NCBI GenBank assembly: GCA_944470555.2
Contig: OX104134.1
Coordinates: 48,544,691 to 48,608,690, forward strand
Direction of reading: 5' to 3'
DNA: 64,000 bases
Origin: Heterobilharzia americana
Lineage: Eukaryota > Platyhelminthes > Trematoda > Strigeidida > Schistosomatidae
The stretch's first letter is position 1. Every line of letters starts with the position of its first letter. Under the pieces are notes generated by a model. It made no database searches. It saw only the letters and a list, made by a program, of their open reading frames with translations, and was not told the origin of the DNA. Position numbers and translations under genes: made by a program. Positions 22,555-34,539 of this stretch are shown piece after piece.

Positions 22555-22939
22555 GTTATTATTATTATTATTATTATTATTACAGACTTAACCATCTTTC
22601 TCTCCCCCTACTGTCTCCAATTACCGTCAACAATTTACCATTTTACGTAACAGTTCATTTTCGCTCTTTAGTTATCATTATGCAAGATATCAATTATGTA
22701 AGAACCTGTTCACAAAATCTTTCTGCGAAATTAATCTTTGCTTTAGTTAACTGTCTTAATTACCTGATCAATTATCACCTTCTTGATACTTTGAGATTGA
22801 TAACCTTTCATTGAACAACTCTCACCACTAGATTGGTATGTAATTTTACGTTTGAAAGTGCTATATTAGTGTAGAGCCATTGATGAGGAACTGATTGAAA
22901 AGAAATATTTCTTCGCTCACATTGTTTGTTTTACTAAAT
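22190..22939 (+). mobile_element. Inverted 3' copy of PLE family 1 (pLTR-like)
   Basis: A reverse-complement match to 20059-20811 of near-equal length (about 750 bases). It encodes SSILSHLIDTGHRVNIHNAF and, in one unbroken frame, LLHTAEAIGIHLHKPSLCVQ, the proper PLE C-terminus. It has the base missing from the main copy, so it preserves the better reading frame. It contains the mirrored TTA array at about 22507-22583. Confidence 0.85.
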
Positions 22940-25900
22940 GTCTAAGTGAGAATTTTTGCATGGAGCGAGATGTTCGGAGGTCTGATTATGTCATGACTTT
23001 TCTAACAAAGTGTCATTCATAACATTTGTTACCTATCAATGTTACCTAAAATAAACAAGCGTGAATAACAGCAAATCACATGATCATGTGCACGAGTGAT
23101 ATATATGTGAATGATTGGATTTCATACATTTATGAGACCTAACAATTCACACAGGAGGCTATGTGGTGTAAGCGCAAAGCAATTTTGACCAGCACTTAAA
23201 AAGTTACTCGTTTTAGAAGCTGAAAGTCGACCTGAAGTTCACTCTCATTGAGGGTAATCACCTGAGTAGCAATGACTCGTGGAGGAATTTTTAATTATGT
23301 TCTTTTTCATTGTATAGGATGTTTTTTTACTTGTGTAATCCCGGCGAAGTATATTAGAACAAATAACAAAATAAACAAATATTTTGTATTATTCCTCAAC
23401 GTTTCGATCTTGCTAGGAAGATCCTTTTCAAGAGTGTGAATCTGACACTAAGTTTTGAGGTTAATATTCAAGTTTTGGTACATAAAGTGGTGACCTTCAC
23501 AATCTTCCAATTACATAGTGATGTGGAGCAAAGATCAATGTAATACAGGTTAGTGAATAAGCAACTCTTAAAAAATGTCATCAAATGACCTTTTTGATGT
23601 TGAATTCTAGCGTTTTTTTAAAAGTGAGGTTCTACTGAAAACGTAATAATAACAGCAGTGTACATTGTTCACGACTCCGAATTGAGGATAGTAAAGTTGT
23701 CCTATGGTTCACAAACATTTGTTAATCCATGATGTAGGAACAGTTATTTTTGATCAGACGATATGGCAATACGCTGTTCAAAATTTAGGCATAGGTTCTG
23801 AGAGTTGTACCTGAAGCCTTTGATTGTAAGTAGGTTGAATTTTAATTTCCGCAGAAAAAGGCAGTCACTTGCTATGTTTTAATCTACTGGATTTCACAAT
23901 TATTAACTCTACTATCGGGTTTAGTGTAGTGCTGATTTACACTCAGGTTTTCATTTTTATACTGAATGATTGTTTTTTCATTTATGAATTAAGTGTACCG
24001 AACCACTTTTCTTTATCAAGGAACAAATAAATAAGTTATATTTTTAGTTGCGTATTCAGTGCCTGTCTTGTGTGTTTTCCTGCATTTAGTGTACTTCGGA
24101 ACACTTAATCGTGTTCTGTTTTTCTATTGCTTGGTTTTTATGGTGAATATGTTTTTTTTTAAATGCCTTATAAAGTTGTACATGTATATATGACTGTATG
24201 AATAAGCAGTGCACTTACATATCTTATGCAATATTTGCTATACACTTCTAAAACCGAGTCGATACTTTCTTGGTGAGTATGAACACGCAGATGTAGAATT
24301 AACAACCCATACTTTAGCCAGTTGATTCTGAAGCTGTTATTGTTTATGATTACTACTGTCAACACACAATAAGTAAGTAACCCAACAAACCAACTGTGAA
24401 CTATTATTTGAAGTCTCTCAAATCCTGACTGTACAACTTATCGACTTTGATGTACTGAGTTTTATTTTTTATTTCTACAGCACACTTCTGTCTAGATGTA
24501 GTGGCACTTATGGTTACCACATTCGATGGTTTACTGTTACACAATGGTAGTAAACTGTTGAGAAGATACCTGATGTCTTTCTACTTGTTGCCAGTTTGCT
24601 GTTTCTTCAAACTGGAAATATGGTTCACATTTGCAAATGTTTTCCAGCAGCTAGAGATCTTACTTTTATTTGTCTCCGAGATTCACTTCCTGAATTTAAT
24701 ATTCTGTAATCGTCATTGATGTTGATTCTCCACTTCATTGTATGTTCATACACCAGTCCTAGAACTAATTCGTCTTTAGTTTCATAAGATTTAATTTAGC
24801 CTACCTAATCTTACTGGCTACTTGCACATTCACGCGTAATGAAATATCCTACCACAAGTCAGTCATGACTGCAATCATTTGAAAACGACCAGTTTCTCAG
24901 AACACATTGAAATTAATCTTTTTTTCTGAAGTTTCTTCATAACACCGATTAAACTGCATAATGAGGTGTTCATCAGGACTTAAAAGGTAATCGGAAAACT
25001 GCAAATTACAGTAGTCAGAGGAGATTGTTTAAGCGAATGTTTTAGAACTAATTTCGGTAACACTGGAACATTGGAGATGGTTGATTATGTAGTACGAGGT
25101 TAAAGTAGAGGAAGGAAGACGTTAAGTTGGGCTCACTGAGCCTGAATCAAGTTTATGATAAGAGAAAAAACCCTAAAAAATAATCAACCGAAGGGGTGGA
25201 AAATGATTTTCCTAAGCTTTGTTAACAAGATAACTGAAGAACGACCGCTTTCTCTTTCTGAATACAAAGCTGAGATTTCAAAGTCTTTATTGCCACGGTC
25301 TCTGCGAATATTAGTAGTTGAAAATTGTGTTGTTTATTGGCTATTCTGAGCGCATTATAAAGTCACTTTTATGTCCTGTGCACACTAAACGCAAAGCAGT
25401 CGACCTATTCGTAAGTGTTTGTTCCTCTCTGGTTTTAACTTTAGAGAACAATTTCAGTCGATAAAATTAGAGGTGATATTTGTTGTGTGCTTATTCGCTT
25501 TTGTTTGCATTACTGAACAGCATGTTTTACAGAGTGATAGTAACCTAATGTAGTGGAGAAGTACTTCATAGATCTTGACAGTTGATTCAAGAATACCACT
25601 GTGTTACGTAGTGACAAAAAGGCAGCCAATAGAGGAGTTTTCAAGTCGTGATCGGATCATGTTCAGGTCATGATTTATGCATGCGCTGACATGAGGACCT
25701 GATTGGAGGAATTCGACCTCGTACAAGAAATCTGATTGGTTCACTTGTGGCTTCACTTTCTGAGAGTTTTGTAACTTCATATATGTCATGTATCTGTCTA
25801 ATAAAGGTTGTTGTCGCTGTTAATGCAGTCACAGGCCGTCTTCGTCTTCTGGTTTTACCGCGGCTCAGTGAAGCAGAAGGTACTGAGGGAGGTCAGTCGT

Positions 25901-26480
25901 TAAGGTATCCAGTTGAGGTATCTATTGAGTCCCAGTATTCATTATACCCACGCGCGCAACCCCACCACCCGGTCACAACACACTGCATCAGTCGGGGTTT
26001 GAAAAGCCGATCGTCACATAATTTATATGGCTTACTGTCTGTTTACAAACGTTTACATAGTTGTTGAATTACAACAACATTTAACCTACCTGCTTGGAAT
26101 GTTTAATGTGCACAGCCTTCAACATTCGGCTGCCGTGGTGTATTTATCTCTGACCACGTACCGTGTTTGTTGTTAAAATAATAATAAATAATACCTTCAT
26201 ATGATTTTCTTGGTAATCCTATCATCTAAGAATTGTACTTTTGTTTTAGTCATGTCTTTTTCACATTTCGCAAGTAAGCTAGTGGTTTAACTGTAATTCC
26301 ATTTATATTATGCATCTTGAAATTTCCGGCTTTAATGTTATTTGTTATCTAGGTATGGAAATTATAGACGACCGTGACACATTGTTTCGCATTATTTTAT
26401 TATTATTATTATCAGCTCTACACATCACAGTTGTGTTTAGATTAAACGTATCGAACTACCTGATTATTTCGGTGACTGCA
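22940..26480. other. Intronic stretch, mostly without features
   Basis: No exon with matched splice sites was found. A hammerhead-like hairpin is noted at 23385-23440 (listed separately). The rest is AT-rich unique-looking sequence. Confidence 0.4.
23385..23440 (-). repeat. Hammerhead-like hairpin of the PLE type (degenerate)
   Basis: The minus strand reads CTCTTGAAAAG, then stem GATCTT with loop CCTAGC and AAGATC, then GAAACG. This is the order core, stem II, GAA-A of a hammerhead, and PLE terminal repeats are known to carry hammerheads. The core CUGAUGA is eroded. The match could be coincidental. Confidence 0.35.
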
Positions 26481-26481
26481 G

Positions 26482-26623
26482 GGTACTCATCTAAGTGGAA
26501 ACAAGGCTTTTTATCAAGTTATTCTGATGATTGGGACTGTATAAATAAGCCCTATATCATGCAGTCCCGAAAACGCAAAGGTGTACTAAATGACATAAAA
26601 GAAGCCATTTACAAACTTCAAAG
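26482..26623 (+). CDS. Possible internal exon, unrecognised
   Basis: Acceptor GACTGCAG ends at 26481 and a donor GTTAAA starts at 26624. Between them is an open frame reading YSSKWKQGFLSSYSDDWDCI and later KRKGVLNDIKEAIYKLQ, with helix-like spacing. Its entry and exit phases differ from each other and do not fit between the UBA-like exons, which join in phase 0. It would therefore belong to another gene or an alternative transcript. No family recognised. Confidence 0.25.
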
Positions 26624-26756
26624 GTTAAACTCTTCATTTAGTTGTCCTAGATGTTTATTTTTGTTTATTTTCTGTATTATTTATGGCCTATGCACATTAG
26701 TTCTGAAAATTACCAAGACTTGATCCTAGTTTGTTTCTCGAAAATCTGAACATATT

Positions 26757-29700
26757 ATTGTTATTACTATTACTATTAGTACGCAAACATGTTGCAGCAA
26801 GGGCAACAAGAAATATGCCACACAAAATAATGTAACAATATTTTGAAAACATAAAGCGAAGAGAAGTGGATACAAAGAAAAACGCAATAAGAACAGCATG
26901 ATTAGAAGGACAGATTAGTAAGATACATTCAGAGCAAAACATTCACTACTTTTCAGCAGCAGAAGATGATAGGGAGCTGCAGCATGAACGCCACTGGTTT
27001 CGATTCTGAGCCATATTTGATAATGTCTCAAGTCACTTATTTACGTGGTCTCTAGGACCCCACCCAGAGGGTCATGGTGCATCAACCATTGCTAACCCGA
27101 TACAAATGTCCTTCATCCCACTGCTCCATGTTATACACTGACCACTCCTCCGCTTCTTTCATAGAGTTCCAGGTCTAGCAAACAATGAACTTTATGGAAG
27201 CCGTTGGGACAACATGCGTAACATATCTCCAAGCCACCAAAGCCGGTATTTCCAGATGACTTCACTTATTGAGTGAAGATCATCATACTCGAACACACGT
27301 TGTCGTGCCTCAGAATTACTTACATAGTACTACCACCGGATTCGAACAATCTTACAGAGAAAACAATGATCGAACACCCATACATCCCCAACTCGGAGAA
27401 GCCAAGTTTCACAGCTGTAAAGCAAAACTGCTCACACCGAAGCGTTGTAAACCTGGCCTTTTAAAGTCAGACTAACGTCACGACACCACCAATGGTGGCC
27501 TAGATTGACGTATCCCACTCTGGCTGTCGATATGTGGTTAGAAACTTTACCACTCACACCTCCACCAGCACTCACGTAACTACCCAAATACATGAACTTT
27601 TCGACTACTTCCAACGACTTACCACGGAGGGTGAGTTCAGGGCACAGGTTCCTGCGAATCTTGCGAAAGTCCTTTGCACTTTTAACGTGCAAAGTGCATA
27701 CCATATTTACGGACACTAATCGCCAACTGATTGTGTGCGACTTGAGCAGCCTGTCCGCATACTCAAGGTCGAATAGCCGTTCTCTGGGTAGTAGATATAG
27801 ACCACCATCACGCACTTCCTTCAGAGCTGCCTCGAGAATATCACCGATGGCAAAGTTAAAGAGGAACGGGGAAATCGGGTAACTCTTCCTAACCCCACTA
27901 CTTGTTCGGAACAACCGAAACAGATGGTTGTATGCCCTCACTCTACCTGATGCATTGATTAATATATAGGGATTTCGAGATGTCAGTAAATTTCTCAGTT
28001 ACACTCCTCTCTAACAAGCGATTACATAGTGCAACACTGCCCAACAATCGATGGCAACTTGAATGTCAAGAAACAATGATTGTTGGCCTACAATATGTCT
28101 GGGGATGTCCAAGCATCTGGTGGAGGGTGAACATATGATCAATGTGTCCACGACATGAACGAAAACTGACCTGCTCCTCTTGAACCATGCCTTTTCCAAA
28201 GTCTGCGAAGTACGATAGCAGCCAATATTTCTGACCTGACTGGTAACAGACATACATACATTACTTAGACGCTTTTTAAAGATGGGCACAACGATAGCTG
28301 CATTCCAGAGTAATGGAACACTCAGTCTGCCATACCTTCTCAACCAACCTAGTCAGTCCCCTGCCTAGAGTCGTCCCTCCATCCTTAAAAGGAGCCAGGG
28401 GTAATTTGTCTGGACCGGATACCCTGTGGCGTATCAGAACTTGGAATTCCTTATGGAAGTCCTCTTCGTTAGGTGGTTCAATGTCAACCGAACATGGAGC
28501 ACGATACACTGGAACTGACAATGCTGGGGCTATGGGCCAGCTAAACTGTTTTACAAAGTGCTCCGCTTAGCGTTCCAGGTGTCTTTTAGGACTGTTTATC
28601 GGCGCACCATCTACCTCATGGACTGTCTCACTGACGTCAGGCTTCTTGCTGCCATTGACTCGAATGAGCTGGAACAGCTTCCGACTAATGAGAAATGCAG
28701 CTGCTGCTTCTGTGTCACTCGCGTCTTCTGACCACTAAACCTCACCTTGTGTAAGCATCGTATAATCTTTCGCATAAGTGACTTACGCGAACCATTGTAC
28801 CCTCTATCCGCCGGAATGGTCCGACGGGCGTTAAGAAGTTGCAGCGAGCTCACAGAGACCCAGTGTTTATTAGTGAAACGTTGTTCCGAGCCTCCAGTGA
28901 CTTTACTTGCCGTTTTTATGGCGTCTTGCAAGTCCAGACAGTGCTCGTCGACACTTTCTGGAGTATCGGTAGATAGCCTTAAACCTAGCTCGGATTAGTA
29001 TTCAGCTGCAATGTTAGGTGCAACTAATTTGCTTGCGTTGATCTGTTTAGGACGACGATTTTGATGACCACCAAAACGGAAGACAAGCTTAGCACATAAT
29101 AAAGCATGACCAGAGTCCAGACAAGTACTCCATATGGAACGTCAGTCCCGTATGCACCCACGCTAATTGTAGCTGATTGCAATATGATCTATTTTAGTTC
29201 ATGCTTCAGTGACATATGGAGGATGCCAAGTAGCACAACGGCGATAGCTGTGGCGGAAGTTGGTGCTGGCTAGAAGTGGGTTGTGATCTGCACGAAGCTG
29301 CGGGTGATCCTCATTATCTGACCTGTGGCCAACTAGTCCTCATTGCCCACTTAACGACTCTCCTCTGAGCCTAGCTGCCCTACCTGCTCATTAAAGTCCT
29401 CAGCTAGCACTATAATATCTGTTGAGCCCACTTTGTTGAGGTCACTCAGTTGATGATAGAATTTATCCTTGGTTTCATCTGGGCTGCAATCCGTTGGAGC
29501 ATAGGCGGAAATGAAAATGAGACATTGTTTGTCTTGCCGATTATTTCTTACTCTAGATGAACCTCCTAGCCTAACGGCACATAGACGATGGTTTATGGAG
29601 ATCCAGTCGAGTAGTAAAGCTTTGTCTGTACCGCCTAGTGAGTACTACACTGACACCAGCAGCACCGGTGCCGCTGGATCCTTGGATAAGTTCAGATGAA

Positions 29701-29960
29701 ACATACTTTTCGAGCTGATTGATGGGGGAATTAGTTCGAAGCATTTCACTGTGATCTTGTGTGTCGGCCTCTGAGATGCAGCATATATCGATAGCAAGGC
29801 TTCCCAGAGTCCTACCCAAACCCACCTGTTGTCCAATCTGCATCAAGGTGCGAGCGTGGAAGGTGGCAAAGGTAAACGGTACGCCTGGTTTCGGGATGGA
29901 TGTGTCAGATGTCGCACTGGGGGGGGGGTCGGTGGGTTGGAGGGCAACTGCTTAGCGACT
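26757..29960 (-). mobile_element. RTE-type (SR2-like) LINE, near full length, heavily decayed
   Basis: The minus strand begins near 29960. EN pieces read LGSLAIDICCISEADTQDHS (about 29740-29810), then GAAGVSVVLTRR. RT pieces include TSSGVRKSYPISPFLFNFAI (about 27850-27910) and LLPRERLFDLEYAD, after which the catalytic DD is gone. The C-terminal domain runs VVEKFMYLGSYVSAGGGVS, then CETWLLRVGDV and NMAQNRNQWRSCCSSL (near 26970-27015). The 3' end is an AATAGT/AATAAC-type tail at about 26757-26790. Many stops and frameshifts make this a fossil. Length of about 3.2 kb fits a full RTE element. Confidence 0.8.
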
Positions 29961-30331
29961 CGAAACGTTACGGAGATAAATAGAAGTCTATGCAATGGTG
30001 AGCAGCTGTGTGAAGTCGAGATAAGGAAGAGAGCGAAGATGGTGGTAATAAAAAAGTACAGTTCATATGTAAAAACAGTCAAAACAATATATTAGGAATA
30101 AATTTAGTAATCGGTTATAAAGTTCGTAGTGCAGAGAGCTTGAAAAGTTAATAGCCTCAAAATCTTCATCTTATATTGTAAATTCTTCCTCATTATTTTC
30201 TTGAAGTAATCCAATTTATTCACACGTGGTGAATTACCTTCATTAGATTTGGACATTCCTATGCTATTGTCACTTCATATTTCATTCTGAGCTAATGTCT
30301 CTAGTTTTGTTAAATTTTGTCTTGTCTTCTT

Positions 30332-30860
30332 TTATGTGTGTAGTGCTAACGCGCACTGTACTTTAACCCGTTCAGTGGTTGTCATATTCACTGAACTTAA
30401 TGCCACTTCTATGCTAGTTATGTAATTTTCAGTTTTAGATGACCTACTGCAGCTTTGAAGGTTAGCCTCTTCAAGTACGTTTGTGTCAGCTGATCTTAAA
30501 GTTTTCGAGCAGGAATTGACCACCCGTTTTGCTTTATCGATATTTGATGATGTTTCATTCCTCAGCGATATATTTTTCTTTCATTAGATTGTTGAACGTT
30601 TTGACTTCAATGTTTCTAGATTTGTTGATACATATGAGCTTACTTTATTGTTTGTTTCTATAAGAAGTTCTTAGTTTCTTCTGTTAGCTGTCTTCATAAG
30701 TTTACACCTCAGTTCTTCAATTTTATTCTGGATGATACTTAACTTTGTAGGGATTCTGTGAATTGTTGTAGACTGAGTTTGCTATCATATTCTTTTACCC
30801 TTCTAACTTTGTCAGTTGATATTAAAGTGCATAGACATTTTTGGGATTAATTCGATTCAA
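30332..30860 (-). pseudogene. Broken coding-like stretch, possibly a coiled-coil protein or LINE ORF1
   Basis: One minus-strand frame reads LSIIQNKIEELRCKLMKTAN, ELLIETNNKVSSYVSTNLET, then after two adjacent stops SLRNETSSNIDKAKRVVNSC and VALSSVNMTTTERVKVQ. Just upstream, a neighbouring frame reads VKEYDSKLSLQQFTESLQ and appears to join it by a 1-base shift. Composition and heptad-like spacing suggest a helical coiled coil. It lies directly 5' of the SR2-like copy on the same strand. Whether it is that element's ORF1, a host pseudogene or chance is open. Confidence 0.35.
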
Positions 30861-31284
30861 ATTACGGCAAATATTAAAAATACAATGACTTCTGAATGGG
30901 TGTTACATTCTGTAAACTATATCACTGTGTGCTATTTCAAATAAACTAATCCATATGGAAATATATCCTAACACAGTGTCTGTGCTTAACATAAATTTAA
31001 GCAGGATTAGTATGTAGGGACGATAGTTTTCTTGGTACAGATTACGCTACTCAGCACCTATGTAGGTAAAAAGCACTCACTTTATCATACTAATCAGAAA
31101 ACGTAAGCGAATTAATCACTAATGTTTTGTTTTTCAGTTATGCATAACTTGATACACTTGTTTAAAAGATTAGTCGTAATTGCCTGGTTGACATTTTTAT
31201 AAAGTTGATTCTTTAGACGATGAGTCGGACTGATTGGGACTTATAATGATAAGTCGGAAAAACTGAGCCATACCTATTGTGTTC

Positions 31285-31395
31285 AGGGTAATGATACGAC
31301 CTAACTGCTCAAACCTTGGTAAGTGGAGAGGCGTTCGAAGCTATGATCCCTTGGTCGCAAATCAACTTCTTAAATCAATGAGCCACAGCTACATA
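31285..31395 (-). repeat. SINE-A copy
   Basis: On the minus strand: TGGCTCATTGATTTAAGAAG (tRNA-like head), box B-like AGCTTCGAACGCC, CTCCACTTACCAAGGTTTGA, then GCAGTTAGGTCGTATCATTA. This is the same order as at 43905 and 44645. Confidence 0.55.
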
Positions 31396-32040
31396 TACTA
31401 TTCAGCATTATCCGTTATTGGTCAGTTGCCACAGAAATATAAGTTTACTGATATTTGAAACTTGTAGGGTTGTAGCCCAATGTTTCATCTGCTGGTAAGT
31501 CTTATTCCTTGATGTTGAATTCTACTGTGAAATGACAGTGGACTCGCAGTTTTTTATAGGATATACTTCTATGAACTAAACGTGTACACGATTTTAACCA
31601 CTGAACGATTATCAACGTGATTAGTGTTATCCAAACAATCTAGATCATGAACTTGACCTGATAAAATATGTTGGGAATTATCGTCTGACCGGCGTCAGTG
31701 ACACACTTTCAGTCATAATAAACAATATAGTCAATCACTGATTGTTTTTACTCGCTTATGGAAAGCTATATAAGTCTATGCCTGCTTACTTTTGACGCGG
31801 TTATTCGACTAGGCAGTGTACTTTTATATGTAAACAATAAACTTTCACTTACACACAAACAAGTACAAAGTTTTGGTTACTTTTATTGGTCTAATGTACA
31901 TCGTTCCTATCATTGCTGCATATTACTGACTTAAACATTCAATTTTCAAAAAAAAAACCAATGTTTAGAACGTAGCATTTACAGAATTAAACACAAAATT
32001 GAATCACAAATGCGTTCGTTCATAAGTATTTCTAACTTAC

Positions 32041-32121
32041 TGTTTAAGAGCAAGAATTGAACAGTTGCTTTTAGGAAAGGTGTCATTTGCTGAATTAGTT
32101 GTTTTAATTGATGACACAATT
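32041..32121 (-). CDS. Possible 81-nt internal exon, unrecognised
   Basis: On the minus strand an acceptor CCATTTCAG and a consensus donor GTAAGT bracket exactly 81 bases. They are open in phase 1 to phase 1 and encode LCHQLKQLIQQMTPFLKATV and QFLLLN. Splice signals are good but one short exon cannot be assigned. It would be a gene on the opposite strand within the long intron. Confidence 0.3.
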
Positions 32122-32189
32122 CTGAAATGGATTCAGTAAAGTAATACGCCGAATTGACTTTCCACTGCCTGTTAACATTCTCGTGCATA

Positions 32190-34099
32190 TTAATTGAAAA
32201 TGTTAATGTAAGACATGATGCTATAACAAAAAATTGTAATATTCGTTGGCTAGTGTCTCAATAATAGTGAATAATTTACATACAATTGTTGACATTCCTT
32301 TGATTGTATTTATGATAGTAGTAGGGTAATGGATAGCACAATTTTCAATGTTTTGCATAAGCCATAACAGTTTATGAAAGACTGCGGGAACTCTTCCCTC
32401 CTTTCAGTGTTTTCCGGATGAAATGCCGTAAAAACATGTTTCACCTCATGAAAATGATAAGTCAGATGGTCATTCCGCTAAAGGATTTCATTTATTTTAT
32501 GTAACATGATATTTCTTAAGTTTACCAAAGGTTAATTATTACAGCAATACTTCGAATTACGTACGTACATCAAAAAGTTATCATGTTTAAATTTCATGTT
32601 AGAAACCTCTCATCTCAAAAATAGTCTAATTATCATGCAGCACATTTCAAATTGAATACTTGTTCTTTATATTGACATTCATTGAGAGAAATCGTCAAGG
32701 TAGCTCACGGGATTTGCAAGCGGTCTGAAAAATCTCGGTACAATGCTGTTGAGCTCAACTAGAAATGATTGACCTTACTTTCAGATTGTCTTCAGTCTGC
32801 TGATCTATAGTGACCTTATCATGGACGATACCAAATGAAGCTTATTTGTTGGTAACTTCTATGTTATGCATAGAAAACGTCGCAGTTTCACCTACCCTTA
32901 TCAAATATTCTTCTCTGATTATTTTGTCTGCCATCAAGCCGTTCCTGTTTGTTGGCTGTGTACATTATGGATTGTTAGTTTACAAAATATGTTACATTTT
33001 GTTTTCTGTGAATCAGTTTTATTTTTGAACTCCCGCAAACTTATTTGTTTTTATTATCTTCGGATTTGAATACTTCATTGTACTTAGAGATATACACACC
33101 GGTTTTACAGTTAGGCAACTGGAAGCCATGGATATAGCTGTCATACTCATCAACACTGCGTATCTTTAATACTGTGGTGACTGATGTTCTTTCAAGTTTG
33201 AGTTACACGGGATTGAGACTCTGACTGACGATCAATTCTTTGAGTTTTTGAATAAGGTTTACTAATATTTGCCAACAAATACGAAACCTTACTCGTGTCT
33301 TTTCCCCCAAATACCACTATTCATTTTATATCAGTCATAGTTGGATGTGATGTCGAATTACCTGACTTGGTGTTCTTTGCTGATCGAATTTAGTGAGTTC
33401 ATGGCTTCCCCCACTACTCTGACATTTACACTTACGTGAAGTATTCTGATTCTTGTCGTAAATGTTTATGTACAGATTTTTGATTAGTGCTGTTCGTGAA
33501 TGCAATCACATGGATCACTGTTGTTTCTCATTAGCAATTAATGATGACTAAAAACACTCCAGGTTTTATATTTCATTTAAAGGTATATAGACCAGCTAAA
33601 GAAAGAACGTAATCCTCTGTTATACTGTCGGTGGACAATAATAGACATATTTCAATACACTATCCCTAAGCGTGATATACATCAAAACGAAAATGTGCTT
33701 TTTATTGGACCAATCAGTCAGCTAGCTGGTTTTCTGTTTATTTGACTCGACTAGACCATTATGTTTTCATATTTTAGAGAGAATATAAATACCTGATCTC
33801 TTTCACATATTGAATGTGGGTGATTGGATTCCGTCGACCGAAATACGTAAAATGATAGAGAAAAAACACTTGTAGTGTTTCCTGATAGTTAAAAATTTCA
33901 ATCATACCTTTAATAAACTTTAGCAAGCAATGCTGAAATTTGCATACCATTCTCTCGGAAGCATTTTATGTATTTAGGGTTATGAACGATTCTTAGAAAA
34001 AGGTTCTATGTGAAATTTCATGGAAAGCGGGGATCAATGAGTCGATTATTGCACATAGTGAAAGAAGATCAGAAGAGACCTGTTGTGTGAATTACAGTT
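32190..34099. other. Non-coding stretch
   Basis: AT-rich. Only short frames and no repeats recognised. Confidence 0.45.
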
Positions 34100-34228
34100 T
34101 ATTTTGAGGCTAATGGGGATTCTAAGTATTAAGGTAGTATTCATCATGGACTGGCATCAGTTGGAGAACCAAGTCAGTCCCTGATAAATACTACCTTAAA
34201 AATTTGAATCCCTATTAGCCTCAAAATA
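34100..34228. repeat. Foldback repeat with 53-bp imperfect arms
   Basis: Arms 34100-34152 and 34176-34228 are inverted copies with about six mismatches and a 23-base loop. The loop-side sequence (CATGGACTGGCATCAGTTGG) is the same tail seen at 8946 and 51548, so this is a collapsed member of that family lacking the hammerhead core. Confidence 0.65.
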
Positions 34229-34388
34229 CAATACTGTATAATGCTCATTAGTGACATCCTTCAAGATGGATATCCCAAAGTTTTAATGGGAAGCCATGAC
34301 CTATGGCGAATGCCCACTGAAGACATTGGATGATAGTCGCACTGTATCGCGAATCAACAGAACCATAACACTACGGACCACTGAATTC

Positions 34389-34530
34389 CGACCCAGTGGC
34401 TGAATGGTTAACGCGTTCGCCGTGAAACCTGCAAATCCTGAGTTCACCTCTCACCCGGGTAGTGGGTTGCGTACTGCTGAGGAGTCCCATACTGGGACGA
34501 AACAACTGCCCAATGCTCCCAGGTTTTCAC
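34389..34530 (+). repeat. SINE with tRNA-like head and hammerhead ribozyme
   Basis: Box A TGGCTGAATGG is followed by a weak box B (CTGAGTTCACC). The hammerhead core CTGAGGA is at 34477-34483, stem II GTCCC/GGGAC around ATACT at 34484-34498, and GAAA at 34499-34502. These match the required core C-U-G-A-N-G-A and G-A-A. The cleavage region reads GCC where the sister copy at 8946 has GTC, so cleavage is probably lost. Confidence 0.6.
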
Positions 34531-34539
34531 TGTATTTCT

